Below, in pieces: positions 10,763 to 25,300 of a stretch of DNA of 64,000 nt (position 1 is its first letter; each line of letters starts with the position of its first letter). The notes under the pieces were generated by a model. It was not told the origin of the DNA and made no database searches. It worked only from the letters and a program-made list of their open reading frames with translations. The position numbers and the translations under genes were made by a program. This DNA is from Trichoplax sp. H2 (Eukaryota; Placozoa; Uniplacotomia; Trichoplacea). The DNA lies in assembly GCA_003344405.1 (NCBI GenBank), contig NOWV01000160.1, positions 62,001-126,000 of the forward strand, in the 5' to 3' direction.

Positions 10763-13700
10763 GTTGAAAATTTTAATTAAAGAACTTCAATCCGTCTTGG
10801 AAAATTATAATTATTGATTTACAGGAAGATGAATCTTGCCAGCATCTATTTGCAGATATAGACCTTTGTTGCCGAATTCGTTTTTTAAAATCATAAGTTA
10901 CGTTATTACAATATGGCTTAAGATTTTTAGCTTCTTTCAGTTCTACTTGAATGGAAACGCCAGTACTCGAAGTAAAGGTTTAAGTTACTAAATGCAAAAT
11001 TAGCTCTATTCAATTTCTGTAAATACAAACGTTTTATAATTATCCAGGCGTAAATTTTGTAAGTTGGAAGATATGGCAAATAGCGATTTAAAAATATGAC
11101 ATCGTGGTAATTCAGAAATACGAAAACTTATCACTTCGTAAATTAGTTGGTGCATTCACTAATATTAGAATGCGAAAAGTGAAAGCTTTTCGCCTCTCTA
11201 CCACTGTATAATAAGACAAACACGTACATATACCTCGGCAAAAGATTACACAATACGATTATCAATTATAAAGTTTAATTAAATGCGTGAATAATGTAAA
11301 AGGTGATGGAATTAATAATAATTACAACTAATCAAGAATGCCTACATGTGTGTAAGACAATTCTTGTTACCAAGCATATGACTTTGCTTTGATCAATAAG
11401 TGCTATTGTATTTATATTTAATGAAATATGAGTTGCTGAAATTAAAAATTTTATTGACTTTAGAAACCTGCTTTCAATCCTTTTGGCAAGAAACTTACAA
11501 TGCAGTTTATTTTCATACTGTAAGAATTTCGGGTATAGTATAACTTAAAAAAATGAAGACCGAGTCTGCCTAAATGATTAAAAGTCACTGTAAAAATTTC
11601 TAATAGCAGGACTATATTCAAATTTAACGTTCTTAACATTTAATAATACAGTAACTTATTATTCAAATATATTCACATTTGTTAAATGTTTCGCCTTAAA
11701 ATTCTTCGTAGAGCCAATCATATCTTGAACATGCTGTTACATTCATCCTGATTACTTTATTTTTATCAGTTCTTATCGTTAATATTTACTGTTATATTTA
11801 TTTACCTTTCAATACCACAGATGTTATTAATCAAATTGCATGTAATTAATTTAAAACTTTCTTGCCGACAGTATGACATTGTTATATTTTTCTTGACAAT
11901 TTTAAGTTATATTGAGTCATAGAAAATCTTTAATCTGCGTTAAAATTGGCATTGTTCATTATTAGTAAATGCACCATAATGTCGTTGAAATCCTGGAACC
12001 TACAGTAACCCATCTATTTGCAGTATATTTTAACTGTTTATCCGTTATTAGCTAGGATTTCAATGTTCTAAGGCCTTCAGTATGGCCTTTATCTCAATAA
12101 TTGTGAAACCCTTAGCTGTAATATTTTATTTTAAGGCTTTAATTCTCGTTAAAGATTTTATTACTTTATAAGCGGCACTCGTAAGATAAATCTCGATGAT
12201 ACGGCAATCTTGTAAGGCTATGTTACATAATATATTTCCTTCCACTTTGTATCGGGAGAATATCTTGGCTGAATTCAATTGAGGAGTGTTTTATTCAACT
12301 TAGCCTAACTCTTAAGGCTTACGATTTATAAGTCCTATAAAATTACAAAGATTTGGAGAATATTAACTGCTAGTAGTAAATGGATAATAGAAATTTTCGA
12401 CATACAAAGCAACTAAATCAAAAGGTTTGATTATAAAGGCAGCAGTTAATAATAGTCATGTCTTATTCCTGTTTGAGTAGTATGCACGGATAATTTGAAT
12501 TAGCCGACACATATTAAAATAGAGATTACGGAAGGCAATTGATAATTTCATAAGATATCAAGGCCTGAGATTATTAGCTTCTGATCAAACTATAGCTAAA
12601 ATAAATAATGAGAAATTAGGTGTATACCTTGTTTCTACTGTTTGCTTTAATAACGTAAACGTAATCAAAAATGGGCCAATAATGAAAATTTATCAAGTAT
12701 TCCCATTGATGATCAATCTTTTAAGTTTCTCTATAAGACAATCTCATATTTAATTCTATTGCTTGCTTTTAATAAAGAATAGAAGTATTGTTTTGATGAA
12801 TACCCATTGCTGAACTACAACATTAAGGGATTAATAAACATTAAAGATATGATGATTGATATTTTGGAAACTTTATGATTGGAAGTGAATATACCTCAAC
12901 TATATAATCATCATCATTTCCCATCCGCCATTTATTTTTCTTTTCCGTCTATACTAGCTAGAAATCAAAAATAACTTTTTACTATATAAAAGAATAATTT
13001 ATAATTATCCAGCTACTTAAATTTCAAACCTTCTAGAAGCTACGTTATCGTTCAATGATCAATTTCAATAGTGCCATTAAAAGTTTAATCAAAACTGTTT
13101 ACCAATTCAGTTTTAGTTCTTTATATGCATGAATCGTTCAACTAGTTTATAATTAATTATTGGGCCTGCATAGGATGGAGTATAAGTAAAACTTATCCGC
13201 AAAAGAAAAAATTTATAGCCTAGCTGGAATGAATAAATACTGGCCGTCAATGACTTTGTAATAAAAGATATTTTCGATAAGAAAACCGTACCTTGCAAAT
13301 TTCATAACGTAAGTAGAATACTTCCCTAGAATATTTTATTTATAAACTATTATTATAGACCATCAATACGAGCAATTTATTAATTTGATCAAAATTGTAT
13401 CGGTATAAGTTTTCGTTTGGGAAAGCTGTATAAATGAAGCACTAAGTAAAATAAGATTTTACTTAAATAAGCTATGCAACATATGTAAGGATTATGATGT
13501 TATAAACTCGACCTATAAGTGGAATTATTAAAAATATCTCTGTTCCTAATTTTGCTACGTAAGCAAATAATGAGACAGATTAATTGCCGGAAATAATTCC
13601 GTTGCTATTTGATTTATTTGAAATTATTTATTGCTAAAATAAGACTGTGTTAAAATATTTTATTTTAAATTATACATCCATTCTAAAACTACTTTAATGT

Positions 13701-16341
13701 ATTTACTTGAAAGAGTCAAAAACTATCTTAAATTGCTTCATTTTCTTCGCCAATTATACAATAATGAGTACATAAATAGTAGTTGAAGAAGGAAAGTTCT
13801 AGCGTATAGCGAATTAATCCTAAAATAGCAATATAGCATTGATTACAGTATACTCTACTTTTGATAATAGCTAAACTACAATTTTAAGAAGTACTGTAAT
13901 TTTCGGATTACCTAGAAATTTAATCATGGTAATAAAACCAAAATAATTTTAACAAAAAGCAATTATTTCACAACAAAAAATAGATTTATAAGACCTAAAA
14001 CTTACCACGCATCGGTCGATTCTAAAATTAAAGCCAGAAGTAACAAACATCGATTTAAAAAGTAAAAATAATGTTATATTTTTTTAATTAATGATTAATA
14101 CATTACTGAAAGACCAAGTAATACTCAGCAGTCATTAAAATAGAGATTGTACAATAAGTACGTAAAATTCATTCAAAGTTTTTAATGAGAAAGAGCAGGT
14201 TTATTCGGTCAGAGGAAGCTGACTTCCCGGAATACTTTTGAATAGCATTGCCATTACCTCGAAAAAGATTGTAAAGAATAGTAAAAAAGCGAAAAAGCTG
14301 AAAATAAAGCGCCTATAACAAATCTATAGCTCATATACGCGCATCTATAATAGAATAGGTAAATAAGATATAATTATGAACAGCTCTTTGTTAAAATTTT
14401 AAAGTATTAAGGCTAAAGGAAAATAAATATTTATATCTTCGTTAAAGTTACTGATACAGCTTATGTTTCAACCTTAAGTTGGAAGTAAAATAAATTTATT
14501 ACATCGCTGTTGAATGAGCCGGATTTATAATCAGCAGCTACATAGTTATAGCTCAAAAGTATCGAATAATTTCAGATTTATCTCTTGCATAATCTCAGGA
14601 GCATAGTTTAGAAACTTTTCACTTATGCATCATTGACAATACAATAGATGAAGAATGCCTGCTTCAAACATTTAAGATTGCTTAACTAGCATTATCATAA
14701 TATTGATATAAAGTTCTCACTCTTTAATTTCAGACAAGCAAGAAATCAGTTAGCCTCTATTAATTCATTAATTGTCAGATGCATAAGAAAACTGACACAG
14801 CTAAATGCAATAACTTGGGATCCAGGATAGATTCTATCTGTGATCATATATTTCAATAGTATAATTATTTTAATGTTATGAAAGGTAAAAATAAATCTTT
14901 AATGACTAGCTTCACAAAAGATAGATTCCACGTCAGGACTTATAATTATCGTTCTCGATAGTTAAAAATATCTTAGATATTCAGTGAGGTGTTTGATTTC
15001 AACTTAAGTATCATTCTGTAGCAATAAAAATCTCTTTATTAGCGCTATTACTTAAATTCGGATGTATTGAAATAGCCGTACTAACATAATATTGATTTCA
15101 TTATAGACATAGAGAAAATAAAGAAAACCATTACTACTCATGTTAATCCTAATGGTACACTTGGCAGATTTCATTTTCAATGAAATTTTTTCCATCGAGC
15201 ATTTCTAATATTATATTAGTTAATATTTGTTGCGATATGTGTTAATCGATACGTTTCTCAACAAAAGTAGAGGGTGCTTTATTTATTCGTTCAAATCAAA
15301 GTTGTGTTTGTCTAGACAAAATCAAGCCTATGCTTTATTTGATTTCATATATGATTACTTGAAGTTCATTAAATAGATGCCTCCATATTACAATTTTGGA
15401 ACATATCAAAAAACTTGCTCATATACTACTCTTAAATATTTACATGGCTAAAGGTTATTCCTTAATTAAATCAGTATGTTAGGTAACAACAATTATAACT
15501 CATCAATTACATAAAATATATATATATTAATCAAACGGCACGGATGTTAAGTAAAGGAATAGCTGACTTTTATTGGGCAAAAATTTTCTTCTTATGCTAT
15601 TATTTTCTAATTAAATACTAAAGACTTTCACCATTAATCACATGAATTTTGCCTTAATATTTGTGGTGATTAAGAGCTACCCTACTGTATTTTCAGAGAC
15701 GTACTTTAAAATTCATAAAAAACTAATTCATGCAAAATTAAGATGCAATAAACATACTTTAAATTAAAAATTTGTTTTATAAACCGTCAACTTATTTATT
15801 CGATATTTAAGTAAAAGCTTTTCCATCATATAGAAAATTTTAGAAGTCTCAGATAATACACTGACTTTTGCTTTTAAGAATACTCGAACCGTGTTTCTTT
15901 TCAGAGATAACCTTTGCAACAGCTATATATAACGCACATTAAAAAGCTAATACATTCAACAATATAGCGCAGAATAGGAGTATGTAATCTCTATTAATCT
16001 CGTAAAATACCTACGACTTTATCTATATCGAATGATGTAGTGGTCATCAATTACTGCACCATTCTTACTCAGGATGCCCATAAAGATATAGTTAGCTTTA
16101 ACAACTGTGGACAATTGCACTTGGACAGTATTTAGGGAATGTTTCAGTTACTTTATACCATTGAGTATGTAAATATAGTTTTGAAGCATCAGCTAACTTA
16201 TTTAGAAGAGCATAAAGAAGAATTTTAAAATTTCGGTCTATAATAAATGTAACCGTCAACAATAATCAGTAACTTAATAGAAGTTGATTCATTGGGCATA
16301 TTGTAGTCAACAAGCTTTTACCGTTGCATAAGAAGAAGTGA
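10763..16341. other. Long intergenic stretch, no supported gene
   Basis: AT-rich DNA upstream of the GPCR at 9710-10762. An ATG near 11423 opens a 40-codon frame with a Leu-rich start and a GTAAGA donor after codon 34, which might be a first exon, but no partner exon was found. The rest has only chance-length frames. Confidence 0.4.
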
Positions 16342-17190
16342 GATATATACCAATCACGAGATGCCAAATTTTAGAAAAATAAGGGCTTTATTGAATCTTA
16401 TACAAAGATTTACTACACACAGCTCTACTCTAGTCGAATACTACTACTAAAGACTTCTACAACGAACTAACAGAATAATCTAAAGTTGCATGCTTTGATA
16501 CATTCCATTGCATTCGCAGCTACAATCCGCATGGCAACCTTTTACCTTATATTACACATAGTTAAATTATTCTTAGAAAGACTATTCTACTGCGGACCAT
16601 CATTAATCCAATATGGATACGACTACAGTAATTACGTAGGCATTATTCACACCAGCCAAAGTACAATGAATTAACCATATCCTAATATATGACTTACAGT
16701 TCTATTTTTACCGATAGCCTTTGTTATGTTCTTCAATAATAAGTTCACTCCGTGAGTAAGATTGATAACTCCATTTTATTATTAGTTGATCGGTATTTAT
16801 AGCTACACGAGGTTACACCTCGATACGATTACAGTTCATATTTCGCACTACAATTAGTAACTTATCAGTCCGCCTTTTACAATTTTATCACCTACTGTAT
16901 TACAAGTACTACCATACAATCATCATATACGTACATATATAGTGTTTCCTTTATTTATGCCTTTATGGTTAAGATATCGTATTTAATCTATTACTAACTA
17001 TATATACAGCAGCCTTATTAGTAACTCAACGGCTTACTGTATATAGTCATCTGTACTCTAGCATAGAGTCTATATCACTACAGTCTATAGTTATAGCTAC
17101 CAAATATCTCTTAGGATAAATATCTACCGTATTTTATACTAAACAAGGCTAACAGTCTACAATCACAATACTAGCTACATTACAAGAAGT
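16342..17190 (+). repeat. Dispersed element, copy 2 (long form)
   Basis: Same element as 4538-5092. The left 371 bp match without gaps and the right 180 bp match again, but here 295 bp (about 16713-17007) lie between. That middle part holds an inverted ACGAGGTTACACCTCG stretch near 16805. Either copy 1 lost it or copy 2 gained it. High identity across 12 kb implies fairly recent movement or gene conversion. Confidence 0.8.
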
Positions 17191-17761
17191 AATATCATTC
17201 TTATGATTTTGTTATAAGTCATAGTAACACATATACCGTATTATAGCAGCGCGGGGATATTTATACTACAGTTAGATGACTCTGATTATGGGTTCATTTC
17301 AATAGGTCAGTATAAGATTCTTACAGCGCTTTTTACCTCAAGATTTCTTCATGTAAAACGAATTGCTCTAAGGTAGTCATTTCTACAGAGTACTAATTTT
17401 TGAAATAGTATTCGTTGTATTGCTAAGGGTGGCCACTGGGCCTTTCAATTTTGATTTGATGTAATGCTCTGATGAAAATTGAATAAACATAGAATTTTTA
17501 TAGTGTTTTCTACACAGACATTTTGATAGTTACATTTTCTTATAACGGTTGTTATCGACAAAGCAAGCTTTGCTTGCATCTGCAAGCGATCCTTAGACAC
17601 ATTATCATGATTGGTATAGAATTGGCCACAGTACTAAGGACATTGTACCGCATTGTAGATATCTTATAGTACCTGCTAATCTTAACTTGGTATGTCCATC
17701 ACCGTATATTAGTTATCATAATGCGCTTTGGATTATTAATTAATCTTAATATAGCATGGTA

Positions 17762-18312
17762 CATTACTATTACCGGGATATATATAATATCGAATGATAA
17801 TACTATCTATTAATTCTATTAACAACTTGAGCATAAACGTATATCTGACAGTTTCGCTTACCAACCTTAACATAGCATTAATACTGTATATAGTAACTAC
17901 CTTATTCGGTAAACATACTAATACGAAAGTTACTGAAGGAAATTTGAGTTGGAATAGAAATGAATGATCTCTAGGGTTTATGTAAATATTATTGAGAAGG
18001 TATAAGTGATTGATACACATTAGTAGATACTATAGGTTCTATTGCTCTCATGCATTTTATAGTGTGACTCTACTGTAGTTCCCCTGTCCCGGTTATTTTT
18101 GATTACTATATATCATATAACAAAAAGTATTTCTAAGAGTATAATGTCCGTTAGTCAGCGATCTGATAGGCGAAAGCGAAGTGAACAACGTGGAAATACA
18201 CGGTCAGTACGTACATTAAACCAATCTGTTTTAAATATAGTAGTACCCAGCTATTACCGGGATATATGTTTATAACGTCGAACGGTAATACTATCTGTTA
18301 ATTATTAACAAA
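17762..18312. repeat. Duplicated 60-bp block, two copies
   Basis: CTATTACCGGGATATAT is followed by a similar run of about 45 bp at 17762-17825 and again at 18250-18312 in the same direction, with related flanks (TATATAGTAACTA near 17887 and 18420). It looks like a tandem duplication about 485 bp long that has since diverged. A 94-codon minus-strand frame across it (17736-18020) has no domain and is left out. Confidence 0.5.
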
Positions 18313-18399
18313 TGGGTACATTATCGTAAACCGTCAGCAAAGCGACGAGAGTTTGGACTAGTATCAACTACATATTCGAAGTGTGAAAGCGTAAGAAGT

Positions 18400-21300
18400 G
18401 TTGTACTTTGTTTGAAGTAGTATATAGTAACTAGATATCGAAGACAAAGAGCTGGTTATTAGATGTCCACAATTATAATTTTTACTTATCGTTTTATTTT
18501 CTACTTAAAAATTTCGAACTGTTACAGACAATCAAACCCTAATTCCTATACTGTAAATGCTTTACATTTTAAATATCTTCACAATTGTAACTGAAAAGTG
18601 CAGCGCTGTAGGTCAGCACTCCATTCTAGAATTGACTGATTTCGTCTTTTAATATGTCACAATATCAAAGTTATTTTGACGAGGAAATAATATATTTAGC
18701 ATTAAATTGAAGTGATAATAGATATCGCATATTAAGATATCATAATAATTGATATTTTGTATTAAAGTTCAATGATAAATGTAAAATTTACTTTGTTAGA
18801 TGGATAAGGAATTAACTTCAAAATATGAATCTGCATATTACTGCAACTGCACTATTTTAATGAATTTATAAAGGCTATTTTCTTCAGCTCAGCAATAAAC
18901 ATGTTTCTTTAGAAAGTTATCGTATGAATTACATCTGTTCTGTGAAGTTGACGAATTGTTATTTAAAATTTATGTCTAGAATTTAAAAGAAATTTTTTTA
19001 TCAATTTGTAAACATAAACCACTAACTGGACAATATACTATAAAAATATCAAGTAAATTTCAAAATTCTAGACTTAGGGAAAAATAAGCAACGACGATAA
19101 ATTGTGTAATGCTAGGAGCATTAAGAGTAGGAGATAGCTTTTAGGCTAATACAGTATATGTATGACAAGGAGGAGCTGAGCTCCGTAACAACGCATTGAA
19201 AATTTTGAATCTAAATATTCTTATTCTATTTATTAGCAAACAATTATATTCGATAGTCCCTTACTTAGAGCTAAAATGAGTTTAGAATTCGTCATTTATT
19301 TTATAACAAGCTGAGATTGTATAACTGTTAACAATTGCGATATTGGTTGGTCGTTATAATAGGGAGAATTATTAGCACCGGTACTCCTGCTGTTCGCTAT
19401 AATTCACAAATAACCGCTATGATATAAGTTAAGCTGGCGGATTACCCTATTTAGCACTTATAGGATTTCAACAAAAGTCAAGTACAATATAGGACATTTT
19501 GCATATAACTAGACTTTGGATGCTCACTAGTAACGAACCAGACCTCGCCTAGTAAACTCTAAGCTCTGTTAAACGGTATAACTTTGATATTGTAGAGCAG
19601 CCTAAAATAAGCATAAAACTAAGATTAAAGGATTTTACCACAAAAGATAAATTGCACGCTAGATTGTAAGATTTCACAACTGCGTAAATGTATAAGAAGT
19701 TTATAGTACGTATTGCAGCAACTGTATTGAGATACTTATTTTAAGATACTGAGATAATAATAGATTGCGCTCAGTATGTTGGTACTGTGAAATTTGTATT
19801 ATGACGCTTTAATTAGAAGCGCGAATTATAAATTGATAGTGCGATAGTAAATAATTGTATTTAAATGAAAATGATTTCGTAACTAATTCTAAATTAATTA
19901 TGAATTGTAATGTAATCATTTGGATAGTTCAGAGACAGCCATCAGCGGTTAAATAGTCCTCGGTAGTTGTAAAACAAACCTAATCTTAAGGAATAAAGTG
20001 AAGTTTACAAGAAACTATAGTTCATGTTATATTTTTGAGATGACACTTTTTCATAGATAAATACGAGTACAGTATGAATCTTACAGTTAGCGATGCTAAT
20101 AATTGTATGTTCACTGCATTTCTTCTTACATATGAATAGAACCATACTGTTACAAATCTCCTTTGTAACAAGAAGCCGGGTCTTAAACACTATCTTCACT
20201 AGTACTTGTGTTCCCAACTAACTTAGAGACCCGTCGTAGTTGAACTAACTCTGAGCTACACAAAAAAGCTACTATTGAGTAATAGGTTTAAATACTTTAC
20301 TTTATTTTCGTTAACCTTAGTCGTAAAATGTACTAAAGAAAAACGTAAGAATTTTCTTGGAAAAAATAGTCAAGAGATCCTGCAAATGACTAACTGGAAC
20401 TGAGAAGCTAATCTATAGCTCCGCTTTTTGTAGTCTCGCCGATGGTACACTTGTGAATATTCTTGAAATAGTGGCTTGCACTGTACAGTATACATATCCT
20501 AATATAGCAACTAGAGCCTCAAGGCTCTTACACCTAAGGTGTTATTAATTAACGTTTACAGACTAAGCGTGTTAGCTCTGACACGTCGCAATATTTAACT
20601 TTCTGATACCTTGGCAATAACAAGTGCTTATTAATAAACATTAATATCTAATAAGCTACTGGAGCAAACAATAATTTAAATGAGATATATTAATTACCGT
20701 AACAATTAATATTTCGGAGCATGGCACCGTAACACATACATAAAATCATAACAATAACACAAACTATTAATTAAACAACTAGAATCAGCATCAGCTAATA
20801 AAAATTCGTAATTGACATGGCTCACGTCTACAAGACAGTAATCTATTACTAAGTTATTCTTCTCACCAAGGTAATACATAACCAAAACTTTAAGTGAAAT
20901 CTCAGCTAGAAGGTTGTTCTTCAATTACTACTAGAATGCAAATCAAAAATTTTTGAAATCCTTATTGTCTACGAGTTCCTGATACGTACATTGTTTAGCG
21001 CTATTTTCGCCGATGTAATATTATAGTAAGCATGAAAACTATAAATTGCATTTTCAGCCAGCTATAGGCACTGTAATAGCTCACACTATTACCTTAGATT
21101 CTAGATTAGGTTATACGTATTATGAGTCTGAATTTCGGGTCAGCCTCTAATTATAAGCAAAACCCCAATCTCACTTTTCACACAATACGCGACTGTAACA
21201 CTTACTTACACCACCTTAGCAAGAACTCCAGCTGACCGTACCATCATATGCTCACTAATTTATTAGACATACGAACAACTTAGTATCAACTTTAAGGCGA

Positions 21301-22059
21301 CTTAACGCCACTTCTCTACAGACACTTAACATCATAAATATTAATAATCACCTTAGTTAATGTTCCTACAAGAGATTTATCATATGCTTACTAACCCTAA
21401 TATTCATAAAACTATACATACAGTTACTATACAATTAGCAACCAAAAGTTACCTTATTAATCCACTTCTATTTCATGCATAACTGATGTATATCTGGTCT
21501 TATCGAGGGAAAATTAAAACTTCTACATAAAATCTAGCACCGTAAGTTTAGTATCAGGTTTATCCTGCCTTAGGTTTATGGTTATGGCTAAGAAATATCT
21601 GCCTATAACATGGCTAGTGCTCCTGTTCTGACGATCTCCCATCGTCACAAGGCATAGTAATATAAATGATTTCTCTTAAATAAAGCTGAATTTAAACTTT
21701 ATCATAAGGTTAGCTAGTTGTAATAGTCTTATATACTGTATTAGAATAGAAATATCTATGTTAGGATAATTCTTTTAGCTTATCATTATTTACTTAACTT
21801 CTAATTTGGATATACAGTGTTTTAATACAGCACTAGCTTTACGTGACATTGACATATATACATATACTAAAATTAATATTTATATTAGGGAATGCGAATT
21901 ATCTACTTACAGTTCGAATGGTTGTGATTGTAACTTACTTATGGTACATTGTAAATTATCGTGGAAATGTTCTGTGATAGGAAATATCGTAATCTGACTA
22001 TTCTGTATTAGCCATCAGACGTCTATGTTGGCAAATACTGTTGTCTATATTAGGGAGCA
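18400..22059. other. No gene seen
   Basis: AT-rich DNA. Frames of 60-72 codons on the minus strand near 20.0 and 20.7 kb have no recognisable domain and fit chance at this base composition. Confidence 0.4.
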
Positions 22060-22330
22060 GTAGCTAAAATCAATGTCTAACTCAGTGAATGATTCCAAAG
22101 TTAATCATACTGAATGTGACTCATGAGGTACTGAGGAAGAGTATATAAACGCAATATATCGGGTAATATAGTTAATTCTTAAACTTAATATTTAAAAAGA
22201 AATAGAAGGCGTCTAAGTCTTTATGTAGTCTGTTAGTAGGGCAAAAAATGTTCCTGATAGTGCTAATATCGTTCCTTGATACATAGTTCAAAGAATTGAC
22301 TATCGATCGAACATTACGTTATTTTGTTGC
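22060..22330. repeat. Dispersed LTR/MITE-like repeat, diverged copy C
   Basis: It shares a GAGTATATAAAC-type TATA block (22140) and the following AAGGCGTCTAAGTCTT-type block (near 22206) with repeat B (35926-36025) in the same order and similar spacing. Edges are not defined. The promoter-like core is the best conserved part. Confidence 0.4.
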
Positions 22331-25300
22331 TAAGCTGTTTTATGACACCACTTTATAGTGCAATGACAATAATATTATTTATAAGTACTCAGATACTATT
22401 TTTAAAACTACGTACTTATCTATGTCATATGCCAGCTTTATGAAAAATTAACGTAGGGGTCAACTTCCATAAACTCGCAGAAATTTGTACCTTTGCGAAT
22501 TTTACGTTAAGTAAAACTAGAGAACCGATTATCGAGCAACTTGTGAAGCTTATATGCTCTTAAGCAGCTGCTAGCAATGATGAATCATCTTACAACAGTA
22601 CTGATCAATATGGACATCTATTGACTAATTTTAAGCAGTCAGGCTACAGTATACCCGTTAACAGAATCGTTTAGTACACCTACGATCTGCTATTAGTAAT
22701 AATTACAACCGCAAGAGCTTGTACTGTTATCAATTACAATACAAGAATTTCGGTTACAGTGCAACAAATAACTTATTCTAGCCCATCATTTGTAATTTCT
22801 GCTATAATTAATTCATAACGATCCACTGTCACAAATTTCTTTAATAAAATGAATCCTTCTTGTATGATTACCCGTGAAACCTTCGACCGTATTGTAAATC
22901 AGCTATCAAGCATCACTACTTTCACCACCTTGGCGAAGGGCCTTAGTCTACAAGAAGAGTCAGTCTTCAAATTTACTAGGTGATATATAACAAAGCTATC
23001 TTTATTCAATTGTCCCTCACAGTTTAAATTATTTTCCTACCTTTTTAAGTACAAATGTGCTTCCTTATATACTTGTGGCAAACTCCACCTATACAATCTA
23101 TTAATTATTTCATATACCGTAATATAGTCTTTTTCTATATATATGTAATTATATTAATTATTCTACAGCACATATATATGTTCATAAGATCTTATGTGCA
23201 AACTTCAATCCGCTTAGTGCCTAACAGATTGTATAAAAAAGTGGCAACACCATTTTGATTATTACACGTATTTTGCACAGTACTTGATCTAAATCTACAC
23301 AGTCGTTAATAGAAATCCATTATCGGTTGAATATTACAATTTTACCATTTCATTCACAACGGTCTAATTCTAAGTCAATTACATTATCTCATTTACTATC
23401 TTAAACCATAACATCCACATATAAGATTGCTTTTGCAGAATTTAGCCAGCTAATATTTCATGGTAGTTCATACCATAACAATTGAATATGCCAAACGTCA
23501 TAGATAAATTGGTATTAACCCATTCTTAGATAAGTAATTTTATGATAACTATGTTAAGGCAGCTATGTTAATGTTACTCGACAATAATTCCTAATGAGAA
23601 AGAAATATTATAATTTTATTTATTATCTTAATATAATAAAAACAGGTATCTATCTTGTGATCAAAAAGGTTATTAAGTTAGCAAAATTTTACATTCTATT
23701 TTTAATTAAAAGTAGGATGGCTGTATGGTGTTATTTAGGACATAAATCTTACATGAATACAAGGTTACGTATATACAATAGCCAGATAAATTTCTTAGCT
23801 AAACAATTCAGTAATATAACATAACGGTTCTAATAGCAAGAATTTCTAACTTGCTATTCGTAGTAGTTTTATTTAAGCACAATACTAGTCGAAATCAACA
23901 ATTTTGATCTAAGTTCTAGTCATCCTATTACTATCTATAATAGCAATCATTCCGAAATATATTTTGATGCAATAGCTTATCTAAAATAATAATCGAGGTA
24001 AAGTATCATCCATCGAAATTGTCAATAAATATATGAACTTTATTACAGCAAATAGGACCTTTCGGCTATATGTGCGGTAATCCAACAATGTACCAGAATG
24101 CAATTGTGAGTTCTATGTACTACTATATATATGCTATACATCATGAAGTCTTCTTTACTTTATAACTAAGGCAGCAAAGTTTCTTCAGTAACCTCATTTT
24201 TGCAATAAGTGTTATAAATAGCATTATAATTTTTAATAATACAGGTACATGGCTGTATAACAACTGCTAAAATGCTGTTAATGGTTTATATAGTTCTTTT
24301 ATACTTCCTAAATATAACCTTATTAGCTTTCAGAATAGTGAACGTTTCGATATAAATTTTAATTATTAGCCATCATGTTACCGCGATGATGACGTCGATG
24401 CATTTCCATATGACCAGCATTATCATAAACAAGCTACAATTGTTTAATATCGTATGATATAAATAAAACAATTGTAGCTAAACTAGGACAATAACAAAAA
24501 GACATGGATTGTTTTTCTTTGAGGATTGACTTAGCCTTAGGGATAGACGTAACGTAAACAAATAAACCTGTAATTTAATCGATGTTAATATACGAACGTT
24601 ATACTTTTAGGAATAGTACATTCAAGCGACAGGGTACCTCAGAGATTGCAACGGATTAGCAAGATTATGATTATACTGCTATTTGAGAATTCTATTCCAA
24701 AAATAACAATATACCGTAATTGAAAAAGAAGATCAAACTAATCTTGCAGCGCAAAATCTCTAATTTGATCACTATAAATTCATCAGTTTACCACGAATAA
24801 AAACCATGCTACTTTATTATACGCGATGTTGTAGCCTACTGACAACTTTTTTTCTATGATATAGGCTTAGAGAGCCGATTTCTATAATTATTATTGCTAT
24901 CCCTTCGATCTTATTAAGGATAGTCTTTTTATATGCTGTAGTACTAGAATATTTAAGTCCTGATTTCCCTTCATTCAATTTGTTAATTTGTTAAATTGTC
25001 TTTTAATCCGATCGAGGAAAAAGCTTGGGTTCGAAGCTTTTCTGTAATCTCTATTGTTTATTATATTAGGTAAGGCTTTTACTTTGATGCTATCATTGCG
25101 TATGCATAGTTTTACCTATTATTTCTATCTTCATATGTCCATTATCCTCTAAACTTTACTTTCTTACTTTATGAAATGATCTATTTGCAATTAATAGCGA
25201 TTTTTGTAGCTATATCAAGAGCTCCGTATTTTAAATTGTAGACATGCTGAAAATGACTACGACTGTATATATGTATTATTTGAGTCAAGGTGCTTAAAAA

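Noticed and set aside
24432-24479. 14-bp stem-loop as a microRNA precursor
   Set aside because: The stem is too short and the sequence too AT-rich; nothing else supports a microRNA.
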